A stretch of 64,000 nt of DNA from positions 51,830 to 115,829 of the forward strand of contig CAZUDV010000014.1 in NCBI GenBank assembly GCA_964619555.1, given 5' to 3'. The notes beneath the pieces were generated by a model, which was not told the origin of the DNA, did no database searches, and saw only the letters and a program-made list of their open reading frames with translations. The translations under genes and the position numbers were made by a program. Source of the DNA: JAGOPY01 sp964619555. GTDB taxonomy: Bacteria; Bacteroidota; Bacteroidia; Bacteroidales; JAGOPY01. Shown here one piece after another: positions 42,898 through 52,343 of this stretch (position 1 is the stretch's first letter; the number at the start of each line of letters is the position of its first letter).

Positions 42898-44049
42898 ATG
42901 ACAGTTAAGCAAGGTTTTCATTCCGGAAAAGTGATGTTGATCTCATTCGGGCACCTGGTGCACGATACCTACACTTCATTTCTCGCTCCTCTTTTACCTC
43001 TTCTGATCGATAAATTTGCCATGAGCTATTCAATGGCCAGCCTGCTAGGCCTTTTGCAGCGGTTGCCCAATCTGCTCAATCCGTTCCTGGGTTTGCTGGC
43101 CGATCGCATGGGGATGCGGTGGCTGGTCATTCTCAGTCCTACCATTACAGCAATAGCCATGAGCCTGACCGGTTTAGCTCCCACCTATACGTTCCTGGCA
43201 GTACTCTTGCTGATTACCGGGATCAGCACGGCATTATTCCATGTTCCCACCCCAGTGATGGTGCGGAAGGTTTCAGGGGATCAAATAGGCAAAGGAATGA
43301 GCTGGTACATGTTCGGGGGCGAGGTGGCACGCACGATCGGGCCGCTTATGGTCCTGGGGGCTGTTTCTCTTTGGGGGCTGGAGGGCACCTGGAAACTGAT
43401 CCCCTTTGCACTTGCCGCGTCAGCCGTCCTGTATATAAAACTGAGGAAGATAAAGATTTCTGAAGATGTCAGGAATCAGACGGATATTGCCGGATTAAAA
43501 GAGACCTTTCGACAAAGTATGCCATTTTTCATTCTAATGACAGGTATCACTTTTTTCAGGTCTGTCATGCGTGCAGCACTGACTACATTTCTTCCCACTT
43601 ATATGACTTTAAAGGGTGAATCCCTCTGGGCCGGCGGGGTATTTCTATCTGTACTGGAATTATCAGGGGCTGCCGGCACACTTTTCTGGGGTTATTATTC
43701 GGACAAGATAGGCCGGCGCAAGGCCCTGATCATCATTTTGTATTCCGCACCCGTTCTGATGTTTCTTTTCTCCATCATAGATGGTTGGATTGCTTTACCG
43801 GTCCTGGCAGTACTTGGATTCTTTCTCCTGGGCACGACTCCTATTTTACTAGCACTCACGCAGGACAGGGGGAGTGCACGACCTGCCTTTTTCAACAGCA
43901 TGTTCCTGACGGTAAGCTTTGCCAGTGAAGCGGCTGCATTAATGATAGCAGGAGGCATGGCGGACTGGCTAGGATTGGAGATGACTTTTCATTTATCAGG
44001 GATTATATCTATTCTGGCGATTCCGTTTGTTTTTTTATTAAAAAAATAA
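42898..44049 (+). CDS. MFS transporter (fosmidomycin-resistance-like)
   Basis: The 383-aa protein has about 12 membrane segments and an MFS-type first half (LISFGHLVHDTYTSFLAPLL, LLGLLQRLPNLLNPFLGLLA, DRMGMRWLVILSPTI) that resembles fosmidomycin-resistance-type efflux proteins. The substrate is not predictable. Its stop codon lies at the first base of a palindromic repeat (44049). It is divergent from the DedA gene. Confidence 0.87.
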   Translation: MTVKQGFHSGKVMLISFGHLVHDTYTSFLAPLLPLLIDKFAMSYSMASLLGLLQRLPNLLNPFLGLLADRMGMRWLVILSPTITAIAMSLTGLAPTYTFLAVLLLITGISTALFHVPTPVMVRKVSGDQIGKGMSWYMFGGEVARTIGPLMVLGAVSLWGLEGTWKLIPFALAASAVLYIKLRKIKISEDVRNQTDIAGLKETFRQSMPFFILMTGITFFRSVMRAALTTFLPTYMTLKGESLWAGGVFLSVLELSGAAGTLFWGYYSDKIGRRKALIIILYSAPVLMFLFSIIDGWIALPVLAVLGFFLLGTTPILLALTQDRGSARPAFFNSMFLTVSFASEAAALMIAGGMADWLGLEMTFHLSGIISILAIPFVFLLKK

Positions 44050-44078
44050 CCCTCCAGGGGTTTAAACCCTTGGAGGGT
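44049..44078. repeat. REP-like palindrome left of RAYT
   Basis: Arms ACCCTCCAGGGGTTT and AAACCCTTGGAGGGT fold back on each other with a single mismatch. It overlaps the last base of the MFS gene stop and is 45 bases before the transposase ATG. The partner copy is at 44730-44757. Confidence 0.85.
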
Positions 44079-44122
44079 ACCGGGTATATTTTTCATTTTT
44101 CCCGATAAACATAATAAAAGCC

Positions 44123-44746
44123 ATGAAAGAACGAAAATCAATTCTTTACCCTGGTGGTTATTACCATGTTTATAACCGGGCAAATGGGGACGAAGTCATG
44201 TTCAGGAGTGACGAAAATTACCGGTATTTTTTGAGAAAATTCCAATCTCAAATAAATCCTATTGCCAAAACATGTGCATTCTGTCTGATGCCGAATCATT
44301 TTCATTTTTTGGTTCAAATCAGGTCGGACCTGGAAATTTTAAGAAACCTCCATTACCGATCAATAATGAAAAAGATATTTGAGGAATCCCCTGAAAATTA
44401 CGATTACACTATGAATCTAATACTTAGCATGCAATTCTCAAATTTTTTCAATTCCTATGCCCAGGCTTACAACAAGATGTATAACCGGAAAGGTAGCCTG
44501 TTCATGCCTAATTATAAAAGAATTAAAATAAAGAATGACACTTACTTTATAGAATTGACTGTTTACATACACCTCAATCCGGTCAAAGGTGGATTAGTCA
44601 ACCATATCGACGATTGGAAATATAGTTCATATAGATATTTTTTAAAGAAAGACAAATCCTATGTTGATTTAGATTTGACATTAGATTTCTTTAATGATTT
44701 GGATAACTTTATCTTTGTTCATCAAAAGGCCCTCCAAGGGTTATAA
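44123..44746 (+). CDS. REP-associated tyrosine transposase (RAYT, Y1/HUH)
   Basis: The 207-aa protein is a Y1_Tnp-family enzyme: the N-terminus YPGGYYHVYNRANGDEVMFR, the HUH motif in LMPNHFHFLVQIR, a helical middle and a catalytic Tyr region around NRKGSLFMPNYKRIKIKNDT. RAYTs act on palindromic REP sequences, and two such palindromes of one family flank this gene. The stop (44744-44746) and last codons (ALQGL) are encoded within the right palindrome. Confidence 0.9.
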   Translation: MKERKSILYPGGYYHVYNRANGDEVMFRSDENYRYFLRKFQSQINPIAKTCAFCLMPNHFHFLVQIRSDLEILRNLHYRSIMKKIFEESPENYDYTMNLILSMQFSNFFNSYAQAYNKMYNRKGSLFMPNYKRIKIKNDTYFIELTVYIHLNPVKGGLVNHIDDWKYSSYRYFLKKDKSYVDLDLTLDFFNDLDNFIFVHQKALQGL

Positions 44747-44757
44747 CCCTTGGAGGG
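44730..44757. repeat. REP-like perfect palindrome right of RAYT
   Basis: A 28-bp perfect palindrome (half-site CCCTCCAAGGGTTA) covers the end of the transposase gene. It matches the left copy except for a central variation. The two together suggest a mobilisable RAYT-REP unit. Confidence 0.88.
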
Positions 44758-44782
44758 TTCCAACTTAGAACTTTGAATTAAC

Positions 44783-46048
44783 ATGTCAGCGCCTTTAGCA
44801 GAACAGCTTCGACCGAAGAATCTGGACGAATTCCTGGGCCAGGATCACCTGGTTGGCAAAAATGCCATCCTCCGGAAAATGATCGAATCAGGGAAAATCC
44901 CGTCCATGATCTTCTGGGGACCGCCCGGAGTAGGAAAAACCACGCTTGCGCTTATAATTTCTGCCGATCTGGGCATACCTTTCTATACCCTCAGTGCTGT
45001 CAGTTCGGGAGTAAAGGAGGTCAGAAACGTTATCGATCAGGCTGGCACGTCCCCTAAAGGAGCTATCTTATTCATCGATGAAATCCATCGTTTCAGCAAA
45101 TCTCAGCAGGATTCCCTCCTCGGTGCTGTGGAAAAAGGCATCATCACACTCATCGGAGCCACCACTGAAAATCCATCTTTTGAAGTCATCTCGCCACTTC
45201 TCTCCCGCTGCCAGGTCTATATCCTGAAATCATTGGGGAAAGAAGAACTGCTGACCCTTCTGGGAACAGCCATCGTCTTCCTTGAAAAACATCACCATAA
45301 AAAGATACTTCTGAAAGAATCCGAAGCTTTACTCAGAATTTCCGGCGGAGATGCCCGAAAGTTACTGAATGCCCTAGAATTGTTCGTCGACACTGAAATC
45401 AGCAAAGATTCTATAGTCATCACAAATAACAAGTCTTTCGATATCATCCAGGAAAAGCTTGCCTTGTATGATAAAGGCGGGGAGATGCACTATGATATCA
45501 TTTCCGCATTCATCAAATCCTTACGCGGCAGTGATCCTAACGGCGCCGTATACTGGCTTGCCAGAATGGTGGAAGGAGGCGAAGATCCGTTATTCATTGC
45601 CCGCCGAATGGTCATACTGGCTTCTGAAGACATCGGCATTGCCAATCCAAATGCGCTTCTTCTGGCTAATGCCTGCTTTGATGCCGTGCACAGGATCGGT
45701 ATGCCTGAAAGCAGGATCATCCTGTCTGAAGCAGCCGTTTACCTCGCAACCTCTCCAAAAAGCAATGCCTCCTATATGGCCATAGAAAATGCCCTCGAAG
45801 AGGTAAGGCGTTCCGGTGATTTGCCCGTACCTTTGCATATACGCAATGCACCTACCAGGCTGATGAAAGACCTGGGTTATGGCAAGAACTATAAATATGC
45901 TCATTCCTTTGAGGGGAATTTTGTAAATATGGAATTTCTCCCGGATAAAATCAAAGGCACGAAATTTTATATCCCCGGCAGCAATAAAAAAGAAGATGAA
46001 CTTCGTGCCTGGCTTAAGACAAGATGGGGAGAGAAATATAAGTACTGA
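44783..46048 (+). CDS. rarA: Replication-associated recombination protein A
   Basis: The 421-aa AAA+ ATPase (also called MgsA) begins MSAPLAEQLRPKNLDEFLGQ, with Walker A GPPGVGKTT, Walker B ILFIDEIHRF and sensor 1 LIGATTENPSFEV. The C-terminal tetramerisation region includes GSDPNGAVYWLARMVEGGED and AHSFEGNF. It acts at stalled replication forks. The ATG at 44783 follows the RAYT palindrome by 25 bases. Confidence 0.95.
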   Translation: MSAPLAEQLRPKNLDEFLGQDHLVGKNAILRKMIESGKIPSMIFWGPPGVGKTTLALIISADLGIPFYTLSAVSSGVKEVRNVIDQAGTSPKGAILFIDEIHRFSKSQQDSLLGAVEKGIITLIGATTENPSFEVISPLLSRCQVYILKSLGKEELLTLLGTAIVFLEKHHHKKILLKESEALLRISGGDARKLLNALELFVDTEISKDSIVITNNKSFDIIQEKLALYDKGGEMHYDIISAFIKSLRGSDPNGAVYWLARMVEGGEDPLFIARRMVILASEDIGIANPNALLLANACFDAVHRIGMPESRIILSEAAVYLATSPKSNASYMAIENALEEVRRSGDLPVPLHIRNAPTRLMKDLGYGKNYKYAHSFEGNFVNMEFLPDKIKGTKFYIPGSNKKEDELRAWLKTRWGEKYKY

Positions 46049-46109
46049 ATATTTGATATACAATTTGCAGTTAAAAAGTCGGAAGTTAATATTTCAAAAT
46101 GTGTGAACA

Positions 46110-46940
46110 ATGATCGGTGACCATATAATAAAATCCGTAGCCAATATAAAGCATTCATCGACAGGCAATTTCTTCCTGATAGCCGGACCTTGCGTCGTTG
46201 AAAATGATACGACTCCATTCAGGGTGGCAGAAAACGTACAGGGAATATGTGATAAACTGGAAATTCCGTATATTTTCAAAGCGTCGTTCAAAAAAGCCAA
46301 CCGTTCAAGTATTGATTCGTTTCAGGGGATTGGGGATATCAAGGCCCTGAACATAATCCGCCAGGTAAGGGAAAAATTCCATCTGCCTGTTCTGACAGAT
46401 ATCCATACTGAAAATGATGCGCTCAGAGCGGCGGAATATGTGGATGTACTGCAGATACCCGCCTTCCTTTGCCGGCAGACTGATCTGCTCATTTCTGCAG
46501 CTAAAACAGGAAAACATATAAATATAAAAAAAGGCCAGTTCGTCTCACCCGAGTCAATGAAGTTCGCGGTTGAAAAAGTGAAACACTCAGGAAATCAAAA
46601 CGTAATGATCACTGAACGTGGAACTACTTTCGGTTTTAATGATCTGGTCGTCGATTTCAGGGGGATTCCAGTCATGCAATCACTAGGGGTCCCTGTTGTA
46701 CTTGATGTTACCCATTCGTTGCAGGTCCCGAACCGGGCATCCGGCACATCCGGTGGCCAACCCCAGTTCATTGAAACGCTTGCCAAATCGGGAATTGCAG
46801 CCGGAGTCGACGGCATTTTCCTGGAAACCCACCCCGATCCTTCTTCTGCTTTATCAGACGGCGAAAACATGCTACATTTGGAATTACTGGAAGGACTACT
46901 GGAGAAATTATGCCGGATCAGGAAGGCCGTAAATCATTGA
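46110..46940 (+). CDS. kdsA: 3-deoxy-8-phosphooctulonate synthase
   Basis: The 276-aa protein has the KdsA/DAHP-synthase TIM barrel: FFLIAGPCVVENDTTPFRVA, YIFKASFKKANRSSIDSF, LTDIHTENDALRAAEYVDVL, DVTHSLQVPNRASGTSGGQP and FLETHPDPSSALSDGENML. It condenses phosphoenolpyruvate with arabinose 5-phosphate to give the precursor of KDO in lipopolysaccharide. Length and motifs are complete. Confidence 0.96.
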   Translation: MIGDHIIKSVANIKHSSTGNFFLIAGPCVVENDTTPFRVAENVQGICDKLEIPYIFKASFKKANRSSIDSFQGIGDIKALNIIRQVREKFHLPVLTDIHTENDALRAAEYVDVLQIPAFLCRQTDLLISAAKTGKHINIKKGQFVSPESMKFAVEKVKHSGNQNVMITERGTTFGFNDLVVDFRGIPVMQSLGVPVVLDVTHSLQVPNRASGTSGGQPQFIETLAKSGIAAGVDGIFLETHPDPSSALSDGENMLHLELLEGLLEKLCRIRKAVNH

Positions 46941-47012
46941 TTTCAATCATTGAATAATAATTATTTCCAAAAAGTGACCTGCGTATCCGTATAATACTGA
47001 GACTATTTATTT

Positions 47013-47020
47013 TATCTTTG
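47013..47020 (+). promoter_or_regulatory. -7 element of the histone-like gene
   Basis: TATCTTTG matches TAnnTTTG, about 50 bases before the ATG at 47071. No -33 partner is obvious. Confidence 0.5.
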
Positions 47021-47070
47021 ATTTAAATTTAAGTTGAAATAGTTCAATTAACCCTATAAATCTTACCAAT

Positions 47071-47715
47071 ATGAAAGGAAAACCTGCAAAAAAAACCAAA
47101 AAAGCCGATAAGGGATTATTGGAAAAAGCTACGACCCTTTTTGACAAAGCAGACGATTATGTAGAAGATACGGTGAAAAAAGTCAAAAAAAGCAAGGCCT
47201 TTGATAAAGCGACCAAGACTTTGAAAAAAGTTGAAGATTTTGTAGAAGACAAAATGGACGATTTCGAAAAGAGCAAGACTAAGAAGAAACTTGATAAGAC
47301 ACTGAAAAAGACCGGAAAAGAAGCAGAAAAGACCCTTAAAAAAGCCAAGAAAGGCGTTCAGAAGCTTGCCGACAAGGCAGAAGATAAACTGACCGAAGTA
47401 ACCGGTCTTAAGATCGTGAAGGTGAAAAAAGCACCGGCTAAACCGAAGGCGTCGGCTGTCAAGCCCACTGCAAAAACAGCCAAAAAAACAGGTGCTACTA
47501 AGAAAGCAGCTGCCGAAACAGTGAAAGCCGCTCCGAAAAAAGCTGCTCCGAAAAAAGCTACACCGAAAAAAGCCGCCCCCAAGAAAGCTGCGGCAAAAAC
47601 CACTACCGTAAAATCAGCAGCCAAACCAAAAGCAACCAAGCCCGCAACCAAAAAGACAACAGCTCCCAAATCTCCAAAACCTGCTCCAATAGCAAAAAAG
47701 ACGACCAAAAAATAA
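47071..47715 (+). CDS. Lysine/alanine-rich histone H1-like protein
   Basis: The 214-aa protein has an N-terminal part of charged coiled helices (KADKGLLEKATTLFDKADDY, VEDFVEDKMDDFEKSKTKKK) and a C-terminal tail of KKAAPKK-type repeats (APKKAAPKKATPKKAAPKKA). Such proteins resemble eukaryotic histone H1 and bacterial HC1-like proteins that compact DNA. The gene ends in a strong terminator. Low sequence complexity makes the family assignment approximate. Confidence 0.8.
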   Translation: MKGKPAKKTKKADKGLLEKATTLFDKADDYVEDTVKKVKKSKAFDKATKTLKKVEDFVEDKMDDFEKSKTKKKLDKTLKKTGKEAEKTLKKAKKGVQKLADKAEDKLTEVTGLKIVKVKKAPAKPKASAVKPTAKTAKKTGATKKAAAETVKAAPKKAAPKKATPKKAAPKKAAAKTTTVKSAAKPKATKPATKKTTAPKSPKPAPIAKKTTKK

Positions 47716-47740
47716 TTATTCCCCTGAATACTAGTGACAT

Positions 47741-47775
47741 AAGAGGGCTTCTTAAAAAAGCGGCCCTCTTTTTTC
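47741..47775 (+). terminator. Rho-independent terminator
   Basis: AAGAGGGC (47741-47748) pairs with GCCCTCTT (47763-47770), and the T-run that begins in the stem continues to 47774. It lies 25 bases after the histone-like gene. Confidence 0.85.
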
Positions 47776-47815
47776 ATAAATAATATTATTCAGACCAGTA
47801 TCCTCCAGGGAGGGT

Positions 47816-47857
47816 GGGACCTCACAGGTGACCTGTGAGGTCACCTGTGAGGTCCCC
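47816..47857. repeat. Palindromic repeat, family A, copy 2
   Basis: GGGACCTCACAGGT is followed by inverted copies GACCTGTGAGGT and CACCTGTGAGGTCCCC, the same unit as at 36056-36118. Here it is intergenic and breaks no gene. Confidence 0.85.
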
Positions 47858-48036
47858 TCTCTGCCCTTCCCCAAATTGCTATTTTTTCTAACTTTACTAA
47901 CTTTTCCCCTGTTATGCCAACTGCACTAAATTACTCATCCCACCTGGTAAAATTTACCAGCAACAATTCGCAATATGTCAATAACCATATCTGATTCCCT
48001 TGGTAAAAATGTAACATATTTCTAATAATTCTCAAT

Positions 48037-49044
48037 ATGAAAAAAACTGGCTTTTACCTGATTCTACTGTCAATTGCCCTATCAAGCGCCGAAATCCTTG
48101 CACAAAGCGGAGTCGAAAAAAAGTTGCTTGCCACATTGGGTGCCGGCGAATCACTTGCCTACGGCGAGAACTGTTTCCTTCTTGATCAAAGCCCTGAAGT
48201 GATTTCTTTTGTGACCGTGACCGGAAGTGGCTCCTCTAAACAATATTATTGTTACGGAAAAGACGGAAGTAAAACCGGACCGGTCAAATCCCCTGATCCG
48301 AATTACTGGGCCGGGGCAGAAAATAAAAAACCCGTCGACTGCATCGCGAATGACGAACAATCCGTTGAAAATCCGGCCGATTACTATGACTTCACCACCC
48401 AGATGGTCAAATTTCAGGGTAAAAGCATCGGCCCGGCTGGCCAAATGATGATGATCGGACTGACTGACGACAAACTGCACCTTTATGCTATTGTCGTTAC
48501 AATGGAGATGAAACTTATCTTCTTTGACAATACCGGCCGTAAAGTCGAATTGTCCGGAATGCCTGAACAGATTATAATAAGCCCGGATGGGAAAAATGCT
48601 TTTGCAAAGGTCAATGGCACCATCAATCCTTTTGACCCGGAAGCTTACACCAGGATGATGGCTAATCCCGAGGAAATGCAAAATCCAAAAGTTCTGCTCG
48701 CCGGGATCGATGGTTCTGTAGCCGGTCCATACCTGCAGTCCGGCTTTAAGGATGCCTGGTTCACGGAAGCGGGGCAATGGATCGTTTATGCCGAACAACA
48801 AATTTTCCTCAATGGCAAGGCCCTGTTCCGTTCAGACGAACATTTCTCGACCTGCGATCTCTGGATCAACAGTACCGGGACCAATTATGCCTGGGCTAAT
48901 TACGAGACGCTAAATTTTAAGGACGGAACAAAATTCAAGGCCCCGGTAGAAATAGAATACACCCATACCGCGGGAAAAGGTTATCTTAAATGGATTTCCC
49001 TTGAAGATGGCACAAACCTGACATTATACAAAATGCCATTTTAA
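48037..49044 (+). CDS. Secreted hypothetical protein, 335 aa
   Basis: A signal peptide (MKKTGFYLILLSIALSSAEI then LAQ) leads into a beta-rich protein with repeated aromatic and Gly turns (LTDDKLHLYAIVVTMEMKLI, FFDNTGRKVELSGMPEQIII). It could be a beta-propeller-like protein; no family is recognised. It lacks a T9SS tail. It precedes the lysozyme-like gene by 17 bases, so they are likely co-transcribed. Confidence 0.65.
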   Translation: MKKTGFYLILLSIALSSAEILAQSGVEKKLLATLGAGESLAYGENCFLLDQSPEVISFVTVTGSGSSKQYYCYGKDGSKTGPVKSPDPNYWAGAENKKPVDCIANDEQSVENPADYYDFTTQMVKFQGKSIGPAGQMMMIGLTDDKLHLYAIVVTMEMKLIFFDNTGRKVELSGMPEQIIISPDGKNAFAKVNGTINPFDPEAYTRMMANPEEMQNPKVLLAGIDGSVAGPYLQSGFKDAWFTEAGQWIVYAEQQIFLNGKALFRSDEHFSTCDLWINSTGTNYAWANYETLNFKDGTKFKAPVEIEYTHTAGKGYLKWISLEDGTNLTLYKMPF

Positions 49045-49061
49045 TTGAAATCGCTGATCAA

Positions 49062-49808
49062 ATGCCAGTTTCCCGATGGGTTCAGTACCTGATTATTATT
49101 TTGACCATCACGGGCACAAACCCGCCCGTATTTTCCCAGGATTCTAATTTTCCTAATTACAGGGAGATATACGGAAGCGATTATCAATATGCCATTAATT
49201 TGCTGGACCGTAATGATTGGTGGGTCGATACGCTTGAAAAACATGGCCTTGATCCGGATTTTGCACTGGCTGTCATCTTTCCGGAACTTATCCGGTATTC
49301 AAGTATAGTGGATTATGTGCAGATTAAAGGACTGGAAGTACTCTATGTTCAATACGGACAGGAATACGCCGATTTTTCTGTCGGCTATTTCCAGATGAAG
49401 CCTTCTTTCGCCGAAAAAGTTGAAGCCGATCTTCTTAAACTCGGGATTATCAAAACCTTTCCGGTTTTATCAGAACTTCAGCCGGAACTCCCCGATAATC
49501 CAGAAACCCGGAAAAACCGGATCCTAAGGTTGAAAGATGAATATTTCCAATTACTCTACCTGGAAGCCTTTTTAAGGATCATGGAATCAATATTTATCGT
49601 TGAAGTGGCTGATTTGACATTAGCTGAAAAGCTTGGACTCTTCTCAACAGCTTATAATACCGGCTATTTTAAGGGAATATCAACGATATCGGAAGAAATG
49701 CGGAAAAAACGATTCTTTTGCGGATTCGATTTGAATACGGAAAAGCGATCCTATTCCGACATTTCCTGTGATTTCTTTTCAAATCAAAAGAACAAATCCA
49801 ATTATTGA
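49062..49808 (+). CDS. Secreted lysozyme-like (transglycosylase-like) protein
   Basis: An N-terminal hydrophobic segment (VQYLIIILTITGTN) is a signal peptide or anchor. The body has lysozyme-superfamily features: DPDFALAVIFPELIRYSS places a candidate catalytic Glu in FPE, and DFSVGYFQMKPSFAEKVE is typical of the fold. It could cleave peptidoglycan. The exact family is uncertain. It follows the 335-aa secreted protein gene by 17 bases. Confidence 0.55.
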   Translation: MPVSRWVQYLIIILTITGTNPPVFSQDSNFPNYREIYGSDYQYAINLLDRNDWWVDTLEKHGLDPDFALAVIFPELIRYSSIVDYVQIKGLEVLYVQYGQEYADFSVGYFQMKPSFAEKVEADLLKLGIIKTFPVLSELQPELPDNPETRKNRILRLKDEYFQLLYLEAFLRIMESIFIVEVADLTLAEKLGLFSTAYNTGYFKGISTISEEMRKKRFFCGFDLNTEKRSYSDISCDFFSNQKNKSNY

Positions 49809-49961
49809 TATTTTTTATCTATGACTCTGAAGAAACTGTTAATAAAAAGCTAAAATCCAGAATTATTGTTAACCGGATGTTAACAGGTTTGGCCAAAGCA
49901 GTAAGATGAAGTTACTTTTATTGTTTTAATTAAATCCAAATTAAAATAAAAGATTCAACTT

Positions 49962-52247
49962 ATGAAAACAAATTACTGTTGTAGTCCGTCAAATTATTCC
50001 AAAATATGTACAAGATTCCTGCTGCTTCTGATATTCAGCGGTACTTTTTTCAGTCTTAAAGCCCAGAATGATGAAGGAAGCGTTTCCAATGACAGGCTTT
50101 TAAAAAAATTCATTTCGATCCCGGGATTAAAATCGATGATGATCGAACCAGGATATTATCCTTCTGTCGACCGATTTATCGGGGAAGGAGTTACAATTTA
50201 TAAACCAGCCGAAGAAGGAAGAAGTATCACAGGTGACTGCATATATGCCATTCAGCAGTCCGGCAAATGTTTTGGCACTTTTGAACCAGGCATGATACTG
50301 TGCGATACAGCCAGGGTGTTCACCCTGGATCCAACACTTTGCGGGTGTTGCCCCCCGAATGATGCCGGTACCTGGTCATACATATCCGGACCAGGGAATG
50401 TGACTTTTGGTTCACTGACCGATGACACCACAGAATTTTGTGTGGATGAGCCTGGCGTTTACACGTTGCGGTACACCTGGCCGGCGCCCTGGAATTCCCA
50501 GGCCGAAACGCAATTCTTATTTTTTGGACAATATGCCGTTATCTTAGAGGCTACAGATGACACATGCGGTTTATCTGCCCCGGTTCATTTTGAATATACC
50601 TCCACTTTCGGGGACCCGAATGCTACTCTTACCTGGACCCTTAACGGAGAAGGATTCGATGGACCTGATATCAATCCCGCCGGGGATACATTGGATTTTC
50701 TTCTGACCGTTCCAACCTGCGGCGAATACACCCTGGAAGCAACTCTCACCACTTCACGCTGCGCACCTGTCATCGTATCGGTGACCATTGAATTCCATGG
50801 AGAAAGCGGCCCTGAAATTATCGGAGTGGGACCGGACACGACGATAATCTGTCCGGATGAACCGGTTTTCTCCGAACCGACCGCCTATGACCCTTGTGAT
50901 CCGGATCCGGTCCTGACTTTTGAAACAGACACCATACCCGGAGATTGTCCTGATTCCTACACGGTGATCCGGACATGGACCGCAGTGAATTCCTGTAACG
51001 ACACCACAACCGCTACCCAGGTCATCGTCCATCTTCCCAATCCTAATCCTGAGATCCTGTCACTGGGATTCCAGATCGAGTCCATCGGAGACACTGTATT
51101 TGCCGGTTGTGAAGGGACCAGCCTGCCTTTCCCGGAAATAGAGACACCTTGCGGACCGGCCGAAGTTGATTATACCCGCAGCGATGGAGGGGAATGGGGG
51201 GATCCGTTTGGACCGGGCACAACGGAAGTGTGCTACTGGGGAATTTCTCCCTGCGGCTATTCGACCGATACCATCTGTTTCCCCGTGATCGTGGAACAAT
51301 GCGGCGAGCAGTTCTGCAGCCTCACCCAAGGCTTTTATGGTAACCAGGGAGGAACTTTCTGTAACGGAATGGGAACAGTACAACTGATCAATAGTTTACT
51401 GGCCCAGGGAAACCTGGTAGTAGGCTCAAGTGGCAATACCATGACATTCTTTCTCGGAGAGGCAGGATGCATCATCGACCTCCTGCCGGGAGGCGGACCT
51501 GCTAAAAAGATAACCGGGGCAAACACCTGTGCCAGCCATCCCGGCATTCAGACTAAGAAAGGAAGAATCCACAATATCCTCCTGGCTCAATCCATCACCC
51601 TTGGACTTAACCTGAGACTTAGCGGTGACCTCGGAAACCTCGAGATCTTCAGTGAGACACTTGAAACAGCCCCTTCTTCCGGCTGCGATGAGGAGGGCGA
51701 TACTGTGACAGGCCCCCTTTCCCAATATGTCATCCCGACATCGGTCTATAACGTCCTATCACTCAATGGGACCATCATACCAAATGTAAATGACCTGTAT
51801 GCCCTGGCCAATACCGGCCTCGGAGGAGGTTCAGTCGGAGCTACCAGCCTGACTGCCATTGCAGATGCGGTCAGCCGGATCAATGAAGGCTTTGATGAGT
51901 GTGCTTTTGGGGGATTTGTCATACAACCGCTTATTCAATCGGCAGCCGTCCAGGGAGAAAGTATTATTCCGGTTAAAGTGACATCCCTGTCGTTGAATAT
52001 TTACCCGAATCCTTTCCAGAGTATCGCCAGTATCGGTTTCATCGCACCGGTCAGCGGCAATGTTTCCGTTGAAGTATACACGCTGACAGGTATAAGGGTT
52101 GCGGTATTGCACGAAGGGTATGCTGAAGCCGGAAAAGCTTACCAGTATTCATTTGCAGGTGATCCGGGTGTAAACAATGCAACCTATATCTGCGTGATCC
52201 GTACGGAAAAAGAATCTAAATATGAAAGACTGATCCTGTCACGGTAA
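49962..52247 (+). CDS. Large T9SS-exported surface protein
   Basis: A signal peptide is preceded by an extended basic N-terminus (CTRFLLLLIFSGTFFSLKAQ). The body holds Ig-like or HYR-like beta domains (DTTIICPDEPVFSEPTAYDP type). A T9SS C-terminal domain closes the protein (LNIYPNPFQSIASIGFIAPV, VEVYTLTGIRVAVLHEGYAE). At 761 aa it is a secreted adhesin-like or structural protein of unknown binding partner. Confidence 0.85.
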   Translation: MKTNYCCSPSNYSKICTRFLLLLIFSGTFFSLKAQNDEGSVSNDRLLKKFISIPGLKSMMIEPGYYPSVDRFIGEGVTIYKPAEEGRSITGDCIYAIQQSGKCFGTFEPGMILCDTARVFTLDPTLCGCCPPNDAGTWSYISGPGNVTFGSLTDDTTEFCVDEPGVYTLRYTWPAPWNSQAETQFLFFGQYAVILEATDDTCGLSAPVHFEYTSTFGDPNATLTWTLNGEGFDGPDINPAGDTLDFLLTVPTCGEYTLEATLTTSRCAPVIVSVTIEFHGESGPEIIGVGPDTTIICPDEPVFSEPTAYDPCDPDPVLTFETDTIPGDCPDSYTVIRTWTAVNSCNDTTTATQVIVHLPNPNPEILSLGFQIESIGDTVFAGCEGTSLPFPEIETPCGPAEVDYTRSDGGEWGDPFGPGTTEVCYWGISPCGYSTDTICFPVIVEQCGEQFCSLTQGFYGNQGGTFCNGMGTVQLINSLLAQGNLVVGSSGNTMTFFLGEAGCIIDLLPGGGPAKKITGANTCASHPGIQTKKGRIHNILLAQSITLGLNLRLSGDLGNLEIFSETLETAPSSGCDEEGDTVTGPLSQYVIPTSVYNVLSLNGTIIPNVNDLYALANTGLGGGSVGATSLTAIADAVSRINEGFDECAFGGFVIQPLIQSAAVQGESIIPVKVTSLSLNIYPNPFQSIASIGFIAPVSGNVSVEVYTLTGIRVAVLHEGYAEAGKAYQYSFAGDPGVNNATYICVIRTEKESKYERLILSR

Positions 52248-52262
52248 TCTTATGATTATATC

Positions 52263-52322
52263 GCCACAGATTCGCAGATTATGATGTGCTCATGCAGACA
52301 AAATATCCTGTGGATCTGTGGC
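52263..52322. repeat. Imperfect inverted repeat, family B-like
   Basis: GCCACAGAT (52263-52271) and ATCTGTGGC (52314-52322) form a 9-bp perfect stem, extended by CAG/CTG after mismatches. It shares the GCCAC-GATTC-CAGAT pattern with the 20-bp repeat at 58198-58260 and sits between two converging genes. Confidence 0.6.
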
Positions 52323-52343
52323 ATTTTCAATAACCACCTTCCC

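Larger units (their letters stand above)
47716..48036. other. Intergenic region with terminator, repeat and small palindrome
   Basis: No gene is seen. The region contains the terminator of the histone-like gene (47741-47775), a palindromic family A repeat (47816-47857) and a 17-bp palindrome CTGGTAAA-A-TTTACCAG (47944-47960) upstream of the next gene, which could be an operator. Confidence 0.5.

Noticed and set aside
43119..43463. Overlapping frame within the MFS gene
   Set aside because: Shadow frame with arginine/His-rich composition; the MFS frame has clear membrane helices.
47358..47777. Hydrophobic minus-strand frame opposite the histone-like gene
   Set aside because: It is the reverse complement of Lys/Ala codon repeats, which creates Phe/Ala-rich false frames.
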